Shown here: one piece after another, positions 1-7,361 of the stretch
How positions within the stretch are numbered: position 1 is the first letter of the stretch
Layout of the letters: every line of letters starts with the position of its first letter
DNA from: Hyphomonadaceae bacterium UBA5336
GTDB lineage: Bacteria; Pseudomonadota; Alphaproteobacteria; Caulobacterales; Hyphomonadaceae
DNA: 64,000 bases
NCBI GenBank assembly: GCA_002408125.1
Contig: DHQO01000001.1
Location: 6,855 to 70,854, forward strand
Reading direction: 5' to 3'
The notes under the pieces: generated by a model
What the model saw: only the letters and a program-made list of their open reading frames with translations
Told to the model about the DNA's origin: nothing
The model's database searches: none
Program-made: the position numbers and the translations under genes

Positions 1-614
1 GACAATAGATCATCTGCGAGTTTGCGTACGTTATGATCCTGCATGTTCGCTGGCAGCAAACTGAAGAGCATTTGGTCAAAGTAACCTTGGAAAAAGTTGG
101 GAACACCAGGATTTTCGCTCGTGCCAGTGAGTGCGGATGACACCAATTGCAGCAAGTCTTCATCAGTGGGCACAATTCCTGTGTTTCGGAGAACAGGAGA
201 GATCTCTGTGACTCGCCGCAAATCTCTTATGGTTGGGTTTGCGTTTGAATTGATGCCAATGAAATTTCGCCATCCCATGCGCGTCATACGTTTGAGACTT
301 CGAGTGCACTCGCTAGCCAGATCATCCCGAATTTTATCCAGGTCTACAGGGTAGCCCGCAACTCCAAGCCCAACCCTGAGCTGCGCGGCACGCGTTGCTC
401 CAAGAGATTCCAATCGCAGGATTTCACAAGCCGCCTTGAGCGTTTGCTCCCCGTAAGACCAGTCGGGTGGAAGACCACGCTTGCGGCCTTTGGCATTGGC
501 TCCCCGGATCAAATCCTTGTTGATCCAGCTTTCAAACTTTGCCTCGCTTGGCGCGCTCACGCCACGTCGCATGGCCTCAGATTCCAAGTTTGCGAGTAGA
601 GCTCGTTTCTGCAA
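1..614 (-). CDS. Hypothetical protein, 3' end outside window
   Basis: An open frame runs leftward from about 614 and is still open at base 1, so the C-terminus is off the window. About 204 codons are visible. A TTG at 614 is my preferred start because the reading stays protein-like upstream of the first ATG (572); an in-frame TAA lies just upstream of the TTG. The product is polar and rich in Arg/Lys near the N-terminus, with the stretches SEAKFESWINKDLI and KGRKRGLPPDW. I recognise no domain. It is divergent from the HTH/HNH/PolB operon and shares its upstream region, which carries two direct repeats, so it may belong to the same accessory element. Base composition is more A+T-rich than the core region to the right. 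Confidence 0.6.
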   Translation of the reverse strand, partial: MQKRALLANLESEAMRRGVSAPSEAKFESWINKDLIRGANAKGRKRGLPPDWSYGEQTLKAACEILRLESLGATRAAQLRVGLGVAGYPVDLDKIRDDLASECTRSLKRMTRMGWRNFIGINSNANPTIRDLRRVTEISPVLRNTGIVPTDEDLLQLVSSALTGTSENPGVPNFFQGYFDQMLFSLLPANMQDHNVRKLADDLL

Positions 615-634
615 TGCGGATGTCCCAGTTTACA

Positions 635-698
635 ACTCCTACGCAAATCGGACGCAAGGCGCGAGCCATCCAACTTTAGGACTCCTACGCAGATTGGA
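635..698. repeat. Pair of direct repeats between divergent genes
   Basis: The motif ACTCCTACGC followed by ARATYGG occurs at about 635-651 and again at 681-697, spaced 46 bp start to start. Both copies lie between the partial leftward gene and the HTH gene at 757. Candidate roles are an operator for the small HTH protein or iteron-like sites for the polymerase cassette. This is inference from position. Confidence 0.45.
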
Positions 699-756
699 TG
701 AGCCGGAATTCAATGTCGGCCATTTCAGGCGGTGAACATGCCACCTGGAGACCCAA

Positions 757-1335
757 TTGCCCCGCAAGCGCGATTACAAAGCTGAGTATGCCCGCCGCAA
801 GGCTCGGGGGCGGGCGAGGGGGTTGTCGCTGTCTCAGATACGCGGCCATCCCAAGGCGGGCGAAACTTATGCTAGCGGGAAACCATCGACACCTGCCAGA
901 ACCGATGAGTTGGAAGCTGCGGTCAAGCTGATCCGCAGAGGCGGGTCTCTCAAGCATGCGGCCAAGGAAACCGGCACCTCGCAGGAACGGTTAAGCCGGT
1001 ATTTGAAAGGCAACCGCCTTGCCGAATATTCTGGCGGCAAATGGGTGATGTCCGATAAACGCCCGCGCGATGTGCCGTTCCTTAAGGGCTCCAGGCAGAT
1101 CAAGCTGACCGTTCCGGACTTCGACAATGCCAGTCTTGTCGGCAGCTATTTCAACCATGTGAAATGGTTTCTCTACACCGCTGATCCAGCCCATCTCGCC
1201 CCAGTCAAAGGCCTGGGTATCAGAGATATACAGGGCCGATTTCATTCCTTCGAGACCGATCCAAACACCCTCTTCATGTGGGCGGCGAAAGACGATCCGC
1301 CGTTCCATGAAATCTATCAGATCGTCAGCAACTAA
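757..1335 (+). CDS. Small HTH DNA-binding protein, first gene of PolB cassette
   Basis: 192 residues starting at TTG 757, preceded by CTGGAG at a suitable distance. The N-terminal ~40 residues are very basic (RKARGRARG type). Residues ~50-90 read as a helix-turn-helix (KLIRRGGSLKHAAKETGTS followed by RLSRYLKGNR), resembling Psq/resolvase-type HTHs. The C-terminal half (~100-192) is a compact domain without a family I can name; it contains repeated aromatic residues and a conserved-looking LGIRDIQGRFHSFETDP stretch. It is separated from the HNH-like gene by 12 bp and is probably co-transcribed with it and the polymerase. It could be an autoregulator, an origin-binding protein or a factor that recruits the polymerase. 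No enzymatic motif is visible. Confidence 0.75.
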   Translation: MPRKRDYKAEYARRKARGRARGLSLSQIRGHPKAGETYASGKPSTPARTDELEAAVKLIRRGGSLKHAAKETGTSQERLSRYLKGNRLAEYSGGKWVMSDKRPRDVPFLKGSRQIKLTVPDFDNASLVGSYFNHVKWFLYTADPAHLAPVKGLGIRDIQGRFHSFETDPNTLFMWAAKDDPPFHEIYQIVSN

Positions 1336-1347
1336 TGGTATTTTGAA

Positions 1348-1731
1348 ATGACTATTGAAGACAGAAATGAAGCAAGCGAATTGCGCTTGTCCAAACATGC
1401 CCAACGGCTCCGGACCTGGGAATTCATTTGCGTAACATGTGGTGGACACTTCCACCCCGCCGCGCTGGAATATTCCCATATTGCCCCGCGCAAATTCCAT
1501 GATGATGGCGGCCCGCAATGCCGCAATTGCCATGCGGCGTTCAGCGATGAAGAGCGCGATCTGCCTTACGGGCCGCAATCACAAAACCCGCAGATCGAAT
1601 CCATAGGCCGTTACCTGCTCGCCTTGTCGGCGTGGTTTTCCCGCATCGCAGAAACCATTGCCGAGTTTGGCAGATGGCTGATGCAACTTGCCGACGCCCT
1701 GCCGGAAAATGCGGAAGGGGCGGTGCAATGA
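1348..1731 (+). CDS. HNH-like zinc-binding protein
   Basis: 127 residues. C28-x2-C31 and C58-x2-C61 make a probable zinc knuckle. Between them is YSHIAPRKF (His44), and the second pair is followed at once by His62, in the order GGPQCRNCHAAF. This is the HNH endonuclease layout (first His before xxP, then a CxxCH block). The usual central Asn is not obvious, so activity is uncertain. The C-terminal ~40 residues form an amphipathic or hydrophobic helix rich in Trp, Leu and Ala. The stop codon overlaps the polymerase start (ATGA), which implies translational coupling. A nuclease coupled to a DNA polymerase could nick or cut DNA to supply an end, but this is inference. A purely structural zinc protein is the alternative. 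Confidence 0.7.
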   Translation: MTIEDRNEASELRLSKHAQRLRTWEFICVTCGGHFHPAALEYSHIAPRKFHDDGGPQCRNCHAAFSDEERDLPYGPQSQNPQIESIGRYLLALSAWFSRIAETIAEFGRWLMQLADALPENAEGAVQ

Positions 1732-4451
1732 GCTATGCAACGCCAGCAGAAATCGCCGTTCGCGCCTATACCGAACTGCCAGGCAAAAAGCCGGTGACGG
1801 GAAAGGGAGCAGCGCTCGACACGCCTTCCGATTGGGTTCTGGTCTTCGATACAGAAACCACAATCGATCCCTCTCAAGCCTTGCGCATTGGCAGTTTCCA
1901 GGTTCGCAAAGGCGGCGTGCTTCAGCGTGAGGGATTGTTCTGCGAACAAGAGCATCTGACGCCATACGAAGCAGAGACGGTTCAAATCTATGCCGAAGAG
2001 CGCGGCCTGGACCTACTGACCCTCTGGGAGTTTCGGCGGCTATTCCTCAAGGTCGGGGCCAAGCTCAATGGAACCATTGTTGGTTTCAACCTGCCTTTCG
2101 ACATTTCCCGGATCGCGGTCTCACATGGCCCGGCGCGTGGTTCGATGCGCGGCGGGTTCAGTTTCAAGCTGAGTTGGGACTGGAAAGACCCGGATGTCCG
2201 CGTGAAGCATTTGAGCGCGAAAGCCGCTCTCATCGACTTCGCGGCACCCTATCAGCAGCGTACCGCGCGAAGTGGGCGCAAACGCGGGGATTTCACGCCC
2301 GTGCATCGCGGTTTCTTTGTCGATGTGAAGACCTTGGCTGCTGCCCTGACCAGCCGGAGCTTTTCGCTCGAAAGCCTTTGCGCCTTTCTGGAAACGCCAA
2401 CGCGGAAAGCCGCCACGGAAAAGCATGGCGAAACCATCAAAGAAGACTATCTCGACTATGCCCGCAGCGATGTGCAGGCCACCTGGGAATGTTACGCTGA
2501 GCTGATGCGCCGGTTCGGCCAGCACGGCCTCTCTAAACCGGCCCATCGCATCCTCAGCGAAGCCAGCATCGGCAAGGCCTATCTCGAAGATATGGGTGTC
2601 CAGCCACTGCTTGCCTGCCAGCCGGAGTTTCCGCGCGAATGCTTCGGCCAGATCATGTGCAGCTATTATGGCGGACGCGCGGAGGTGAATTTGCGCCGCG
2701 TTATTTCCCGCGTGCTCTATTGCGATTTCAAGTCGATGTATCCGACCGTCAATGCGCTGATGGGGCTCTGGTCTTTTGTCATCGGGGTGGGCGTGACCTG
2801 GAAAGACACGACGGAAGACACGCGGGTTTTCCTGGCCAGAGTCACTCTGGAAGACCTTCAAAACTCGCAAACCTGGCACCGGTTGCGAAGGCTTGTGAAG
2901 CTGAAGCCGGATGGAGACATTTTGCCCATTCGCGCCAAGTATGACGGGAAATCCTACACGATTGGCCAGAATGAACTGAGCCTGGACCAGCCGCTCTGGT
3001 TCACGCTGGCCGATGTCATTGCCTCCAAACTGCGTTCCGGGAAAACACTCGACATCCTGGAGGCCATCAGTTTCGAACCTGGACCGGCGCAATATGGCCT
3101 CAAGCCGATCGACCTCTTCGGGAATCCGGCCTATCGCGTCGATCCACTTACTGAGGATGTTTTCTCTCGTCTGGTCGATCTGCGCGACGAAGCCAAGGCA
3201 GCGGGCGACCCCATCCAGAAAGCAATCAAGATTGTCGCCAATGCGACGAGCTATGGCATCTTCATCGAGATCATCCGCAACAATGCCCCAAAGCCGGAAG
3301 TCATCCATATCCATGGGTTTGGTGAAGCGCACATCGAGATCCAATCCACTGCACTGGAAGAGCCGGGCCGGTATTTCCATCCCCTGCTCGGAACGCTAAT
3401 CACGGGCGCGGCCCGGCTGATGCTTGCCTTGGCGGAACAGCGCACGCTGGAGGAAGGCCTGGACTGGGTGTTCTGCGACACGGACAGCCTCGCAATCGCC
3501 AAACCCGAAGACATGCCGGAAGCGGAGTTTCTGGCGCGTGCGCACCGCGTGATTGACTGGTTCACGCCGCTCAATCCCTACCGGAAGCAAGGGTCGATCC
3601 TGCAAGTTGAGGATGTGAACTTTAAACCCGAAACCAGAGAGCTTGAGCCGCTCTTTGCCTGGGCAATTTCAGCCAAGCGCTATGCCTTGTTCACTCTCAG
3701 CGCTGACGGTCACCCAGTGCTGAGAAAGGCCTCGCAACACGGGCTCGGGCATCTGCTGGCACCTTATGATGCGGATGAGCCGGCTCCTGGCATTCCAGAT
3801 CCTCGCGTGGAGTTGAGCGAGATCGGCGTGCATCGCTGGCAGTATGATCTCTGGTTTCAGATCGTGAAATCGGCCCTGGAAGGCCATCCCGATCAAGTGC
3901 CGCTCGACTATCACCCTAAACTTCAAGAAAAGGCCCTCAGCCGCTATGGCGCGACCAGTCCGGCCCTATTGTCCTGGATGAAGTATTGGAATGCAGACAA
4001 ACCCTATCGCGACCAGGTCAAACCTTTCGGCTTTCTCTCTGCTTTCACGGCGGTTGCGCCGGAGTTTCTGCAAGATTGCACAGTCCATCTGGCCGAGCCA
4101 GGACAGCGCGGGCGTCCTTCTAAGCCGAAGCGCGTCAAGCCGATTGCGCCTTATGAGCGCGATCCGAAGAAAGCGGTCCGCAGCGCTTTCGACCGGGAAA
4201 CGGGAGAACCAGTGCTACCGGCTCAGTTACAATCCTATGGCGACATGCTGGCCCGCTATCATCTCAGCTCCGAAACCAAATTTGAGAATGGACTGTTTCT
4301 CAACCAGGGCAGGACGCGCCGGCGCCATGTCATGGCTCATTGCGTGCGGCTCATCGGAAAGGAAGCCAACAGCATCGGGGAAGGTGGTGATATGGGGCCA
4401 ATCCCCGAACGGCTGATCGATCTCGATTGCGCTGAGCTATCAGATACATAG
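1728..4451 (+). CDS. Family-B DNA polymerase with 3'-5' exonuclease, accessory type
   Basis: 907 residues from ATG 1728, with a GGAAGGGG ribosome site and an ATGA overlap with the HNH-like gene. Exonuclease motifs: ExoI VFDTET (D41, E43), ExoII GFNLPFD (D125), ExoIII YARSD (Y244, D248). Polymerase motifs: YYGGR at ~313-317, motif A YCDFKSMYP (D333), motif B KIVANATSYG (K501, N505, Y509), motif C CDTDS (D584, D586), and a thumb KRY at 650-652. All catalytic residues are present, so proofreading and synthesis are expected. About 165 residues separate motifs A and B. The C-terminal ~120 residues are basic. It is not the housekeeping Pol II (polB) by length or motif spelling and resembles viral or mobile-element enzymes. 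Whether it is protein-primed, primer-independent or conventional cannot be decided here. Confidence 0.85.
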   Translation: MSYATPAEIAVRAYTELPGKKPVTGKGAALDTPSDWVLVFDTETTIDPSQALRIGSFQVRKGGVLQREGLFCEQEHLTPYEAETVQIYAEERGLDLLTLWEFRRLFLKVGAKLNGTIVGFNLPFDISRIAVSHGPARGSMRGGFSFKLSWDWKDPDVRVKHLSAKAALIDFAAPYQQRTARSGRKRGDFTPVHRGFFVDVKTLAAALTSRSFSLESLCAFLETPTRKAATEKHGETIKEDYLDYARSDVQATWECYAELMRRFGQHGLSKPAHRILSEASIGKAYLEDMGVQPLLACQPEFPRECFGQIMCSYYGGRAEVNLRRVISRVLYCDFKSMYPTVNALMGLWSFVIGVGVTWKDTTEDTRVFLARVTLEDLQNSQTWHRLRRLVKLKPDGDILPIRAKYDGKSYTIGQNELSLDQPLWFTLADVIASKLRSGKTLDILEAISFEPGPAQYGLKPIDLFGNPAYRVDPLTEDVFSRLVDLRDEAKAAGDPIQKAIKIVANATSYGIFIEIIRNNAPKPEVIHIHGFGEAHIEIQSTALEEPGRYFHPLLGTLITGAARLMLALAEQRTLEEGLDWVFCDTDSLAIAKPEDMPEAEFLARAHRVIDWFTPLNPYRKQGSILQVEDVNFKPETRELEPLFAWAISAKRYALFTLSADGHPVLRKASQHGLGHLLAPYDADEPAPGIPDPRVELSEIGVHRWQYDLWFQIVKSALEGHPDQVPLDYHPKLQEKALSRYGATSPALLSWMKYWNADKPYRDQVKPFGFLSAFTAVAPEFLQDCTVHLAEPGQRGRPSKPKRVKPIAPYERDPKKAVRSAFDRETGEPVLPAQLQSYGDMLARYHLSSETKFENGLFLNQGRTRRRHVMAHCVRLIGKEANSIGEGGDMGPIPERLIDLDCAELSDT

Positions 4452-4475
4452 TTCGGCAATAATGGCGATCCAATC

Positions 4476-4745
4476 TCACTCATCTTCATGGGGCTTTCGC
4501 CCTGGCTGAAGCCCCTTTTGAAGACCGATTTCCGGATCAAACTCTGCGAACAGTTCCCGAAGCGGAACCTCCAGCGTCACGGCGATCTTCTCAAGAATAT
4601 CGACCGTGGGGTTGTGCTCGCCCCGCTCCAGGCCGCCGAGATAAGAGCGATCAATATTGGCATCGAAGGCCAATCGCTCCTGCGACACGCCCCGCTCAAT
4701 GCGAATTCGCCTGACATTCCAACCAACAAGAGCGCGCCCATCCAT
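4476..4745 (-). CDS. XRE-family transcriptional regulator
   Basis: 89 residues from ATG 4745; a TTG three codons upstream (4754) is an alternative start. The central ~55 residues form a classic Cro/C1-type helix-turn-helix: NVRRIRIERGVSQERLA, then DANIDRSYLGGLERGEHNPT, then DILEKIAVTLEV. The short acidic and glycine-rich tail has no second domain. It is convergent with the polymerase gene (24 bp between stops) and divergent from the secreted-protein gene at 4849, so it may repress that gene or itself. Such regulators are common in mobile and accessory regions. Confidence 0.88.
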   Translation of the reverse strand: MDGRALVGWNVRRIRIERGVSQERLAFDANIDRSYLGGLERGEHNPTVDILEKIAVTLEVPLRELFAEFDPEIGLQKGLQPGRKPHEDE

Positions 4746-4848
4746 AAGGCGCAAGGCAGTATTTTGTAGTCAATTAAACCACTGGATATATCCATCATAT
4801 TAAGTTTTGTGTGGTGTCTTCCTGGGGAGCAGTTTTCGGAGACGCACC

Positions 4849-5760
4849 ATGATTTGGCTCAAGACTACCATCCGCTGCGGCCTGATGGCCGTTTGTCTCT
4901 GGGCAGTCACCGCACCCGCCGCCATGGCTGACATGACCGGGCTTTACCTGGCAGGCGGACCTCACCAATTGGAAGTCATCCAGATCATCGAAGGGGACAG
5001 CGGTGAACTGACGGGCCGGATTGAATCCTACACAATCACCGAACGCGGCGAACTGGACGTCGACTCAGGCGATCTCACAGGCACAGTCAGCGGGAATGAG
5101 TTCATCCTGAAAAGCGAGGGGATGCTCTCAGCACTGCTCGGAAGTTCGAGCCTTTCCGGGCGCGTCCAGCGGAACACGCTGCATATCATCTGGACCGGTG
5201 GTTCGGCTCAATTCCAGAAAGGCTCACTCGAACAGCGAAATGTTCTGCTCCAACAACTCAATCAAACCGCTCTGAATGTGGCGTGGAACAATCGGAAGAA
5301 TTTAGCCGAGCAGAGATTTACGACGGCGGAGGCGCAGTTTGATGCTCTGGCGGAGACGAAGCCAGCGCTCATGGATCATCTGGCCGAAAGCCGCGCACGG
5401 TATGAAGAACTGGCCAATGCCGTGCAACAGAGGCGTGAGCACATTGAAAGGTTGGAAGCTATCGATGCAGATTGGCAGCAAACAGAGCCACTTTTCCATC
5501 AGGCCATCGCTATTGAACAGGACATGATATCCCTGCAGTTAGGTATTGATAATTTGTTCTGGGAAGTCAGAGCGACTTTGCGTTCCATTCGGGACGGGTA
5601 CGAGCATACAGCCGCTTTTTGCGATCCGTCAGATCAGCGGTTAATGCGCCTCGGATTCTGTGGGGAGATTTCAGGGCATCGTGCGGAACTGGATAGCGTG
5701 ATCGAGGAACTTCGCGCTGAATACGAGGCTTGGGAAGAGTTGAAAAGTTCATCTGGGTAG
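4849..5760 (+). CDS. Secreted coiled-coil protein of unknown function
   Basis: 303 residues from ATG 4849, preceded by GGAG. A standard signal peptide is visible: positive start, hydrophobic core GLMAVCLWAVTAPA, cleavage near AMA-DM (about residue 27). The first ~110 mature residues look beta-rich, with repeated Thr/Gly segments (GELTGRIESY, GDLTGTVSGNEF). The second half, from about residue 140, is helical and probably coiled coil (RFTTAEAQFDALAETKP, RREHIERLEAIDADW), and two Cys residues near 262-275 could form a disulfide. I recognise no family. It ends 38 bp before the first CRISPR repeat but looks unrelated to CRISPR function. Confidence 0.75.
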   Translation: MIWLKTTIRCGLMAVCLWAVTAPAAMADMTGLYLAGGPHQLEVIQIIEGDSGELTGRIESYTITERGELDVDSGDLTGTVSGNEFILKSEGMLSALLGSSSLSGRVQRNTLHIIWTGGSAQFQKGSLEQRNVLLQQLNQTALNVAWNNRKNLAEQRFTTAEAQFDALAETKPALMDHLAESRARYEELANAVQQRREHIERLEAIDADWQQTEPLFHQAIAIEQDMISLQLGIDNLFWEVRATLRSIRDGYEHTAAFCDPSDQRLMRLGFCGEISGHRAELDSVIEELRAEYEAWEELKSSSG

Positions 5761-5798
5761 GCTGATTCAAGATCACCTACTATCAAATGAATATAGCT

Positions 5799-6956
5799 AT
5801 TATGGTTGGCCCACACTTCCTGATCGGCTAACCTGCCGCGCCGCCGCCCTTGTTTCCAGGGACAGTTGCGGTTGGCCCACACTTCCTGATCGGCTAACCT
5901 TCGATATCGCTCCCCAACGCTTGAAGCTTGGTTGCGGTTGGCCCACACTTCCTGATCGGCTAACCTGCCGACGATCAGACCGACCGCGATGTATCCGTTG
6001 CGGTTGGCCCACACTTCCTGATCGGCTAACCTCTGGTCTTCGAACTGGGCGGCAACACACTGGTTGCGGTTGGCCCACACTTCCTGATCGGCTAACCTTC
6101 GTTCGCCTAAGGTCCTGCGTGCGATTGCGTTGCGGTTGGCCCACACTTCCTGATCGGCTAACCTATTGGCGAAGTGCATAGGGCTCTCCGTTGAGTTGCG
6201 GTTGGCCCACACTTCCTGATCGGCTAACCTAATAGCGCCTGAAACGCTCCAAGTGCTTTTGTTGCGGTTGGCCCACACTTCCTGATCGGCTAACCTTCGC
6301 AGGTATCGAATCCCTGCTCTTCCATGGTTGCGGTTGGCCCACACTTCCTGATCGGCTAACCTTCACGGAAATACCATTCCGTGACAACCTCAGTTGCGGT
6401 TGGCCCACACTTCCTGATCGGCTAACCTTCAGGGCGCCAAGAATGAAGTTGGCGCCTTGTTGCGGTTGGCCCACACTTCCTGATCGGCTAACCTCGCCAT
6501 GGGCGACGTCGGAATAGTTCGGGAGTTGCGGTTGGCCCACACTTCCTGATCGGCTAACCTCGCTGAAGTCGATGGGGCTTCCCGTGATCAGTTGCGGTTG
6601 GCCCACACTTCCTGATCGGCTAACCTTGGGCGCTCGTGAACGACCTGCCCCAGACCGTTGCGGTTGGCCCACACTTCCTGATCGGCTAACCTGCGTGGCT
6701 CAGCGCCTGCACATGGGCCTGCGTTGCGGTTGGCCCACACTTCCTGATCGGCTAACCTGAAGCCGGCCTGGTGGTGTTGCCGTGATTGGTTGCGGTTGGC
6801 CCACACTTCCTGATCGGCTAACCTCTCCGCCACCGATCTTGAGCCACTCGTCTCGTTGCGGTTGGCCCACACTTCCTGATCGGCTAACCTCGCCGTCGCC
6901 GTGAGCACGTCCATGACGCGGTTGCGGTTGGCCCACACTTCCTGATCGGCTAACCT
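5799..6956 (+). CRISPR. Type II-C CRISPR array, 18 repeats and 17 spacers
   Basis: Eighteen 36-bp repeats occur with a strict 66-bp period (starts 5799, 5865, 5931 and so on to 6921); every spacer is 30 bp. The repeat begins GTTGCGGTTGGCCCAC and ends CTGATCGGCTAACCT. Repeats 2-18 appear identical. The first (5799) differs at three of its first five bases, as expected of the oldest, leader-distal end. The orientation of the crRNA is the + strand, because a 15-base stretch of the repeat is the exact complement of the tracrRNA anti-repeat at 11824-11838. Within each repeat TTGGCC and TAACCT are separated by exactly 17 bp, compatible with a promoter in every repeat as known for Neisseria type II-C. 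Spacer targets cannot be identified by eye. Confidence 0.98.
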
Positions 6957-6970
6957 CTATATTCAACTAA

Positions 6971-6993
6971 GCCCCGGATTTCCGGGGCTTTTT
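6971..6993 (+). terminator. Rho-independent terminator after CRISPR array
   Basis: GCCCCGGA (6971-6978) and TCCGGGGC (6981-6988) form a perfect 8-bp stem with a 2-base spacer and are followed on the + strand by TTTTTCTTT. The T-run is only on the + side, which supports rightward transcription of the array ending here and protects the convergent cas2 end. Confidence 0.85.
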
Positions 6994-7028
6994 CTTTGGT
7001 CCTGAGCCAAAAAAACAAGGACCGATTG

Positions 7029-7361
7029 TCAAAAAAGCGCAAGTTGCCCCGGCGTTTGATTCGCCGACTGTCTCTTTTTGTTCCGAAAGCAAATGATGTT
7101 TTCATACTGTTTGTCCGTAAACTGCAGGATATCGACGACCCCGCCCGGGGGCACTTCGGCCTCCACTTTCCGGCAAATGGCATCAACACCGTCACTCCCG
7201 CTGACGGGTTTCATATATACAGACAGCTGAGCCATGCTGAAACCGATATCGCGCAAGAACAGGCGGAATTTGTTGGCCCGTTTCCTTTCGCCCTTGGTCA
7301 AAACCGGCAAATCAAACATGACCATCACCCACATGATTCTATACCCACTCAGAAGGCTCAT
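7029..7361 (-). CDS. cas2: CRISPR-associated protein Cas2 (type II-C)
   Basis: 110 residues. It starts MSLLSGYRIMWVMVMFDLP, where the beta-1 strand ends in the conserved Asp of the FDLP motif, followed by ERKRANKFRLFLRDIGF and MAQLSVYMKPV as usual for type II Cas2. Its ATG (7361) overlaps the cas1 stop (ATGA), so the two are translationally coupled. Cas2 is the dimeric scaffold of the Cas1-Cas2 integrase that inserts new spacers. Length is normal for the family. The gene is the last of the leftward cas9-cas1-cas2 operon and converges on the array. Confidence 0.96.
   Translation of the reverse strand: MSLLSGYRIMWVMVMFDLPVLTKGERKRANKFRLFLRDIGFSMAQLSVYMKPVSGSDGVDAICRKVEAEVPPGGVVDILQFTDKQYENIICFRNKKRQSANQTPGQLALF

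Noticed and set aside
635..698. Miniature CRISPR array from the two direct repeats
   Set aside because: Only two imperfect ~17-bp copies and no similarity to the 36-bp repeat at 5799-6956.
2121..3380. 419-aa frame antisense to the polymerase
   Set aside because: Shadow of the PolB gene; lies over motifs A and B and has no recognisable domain.
5800..6966. Several 60-240-aa open frames on both strands across the array
   Set aside because: The 66-bp period is a multiple of three, so any frame without a stop in the repeat stays open; the proteins are just repeats of the array unit.
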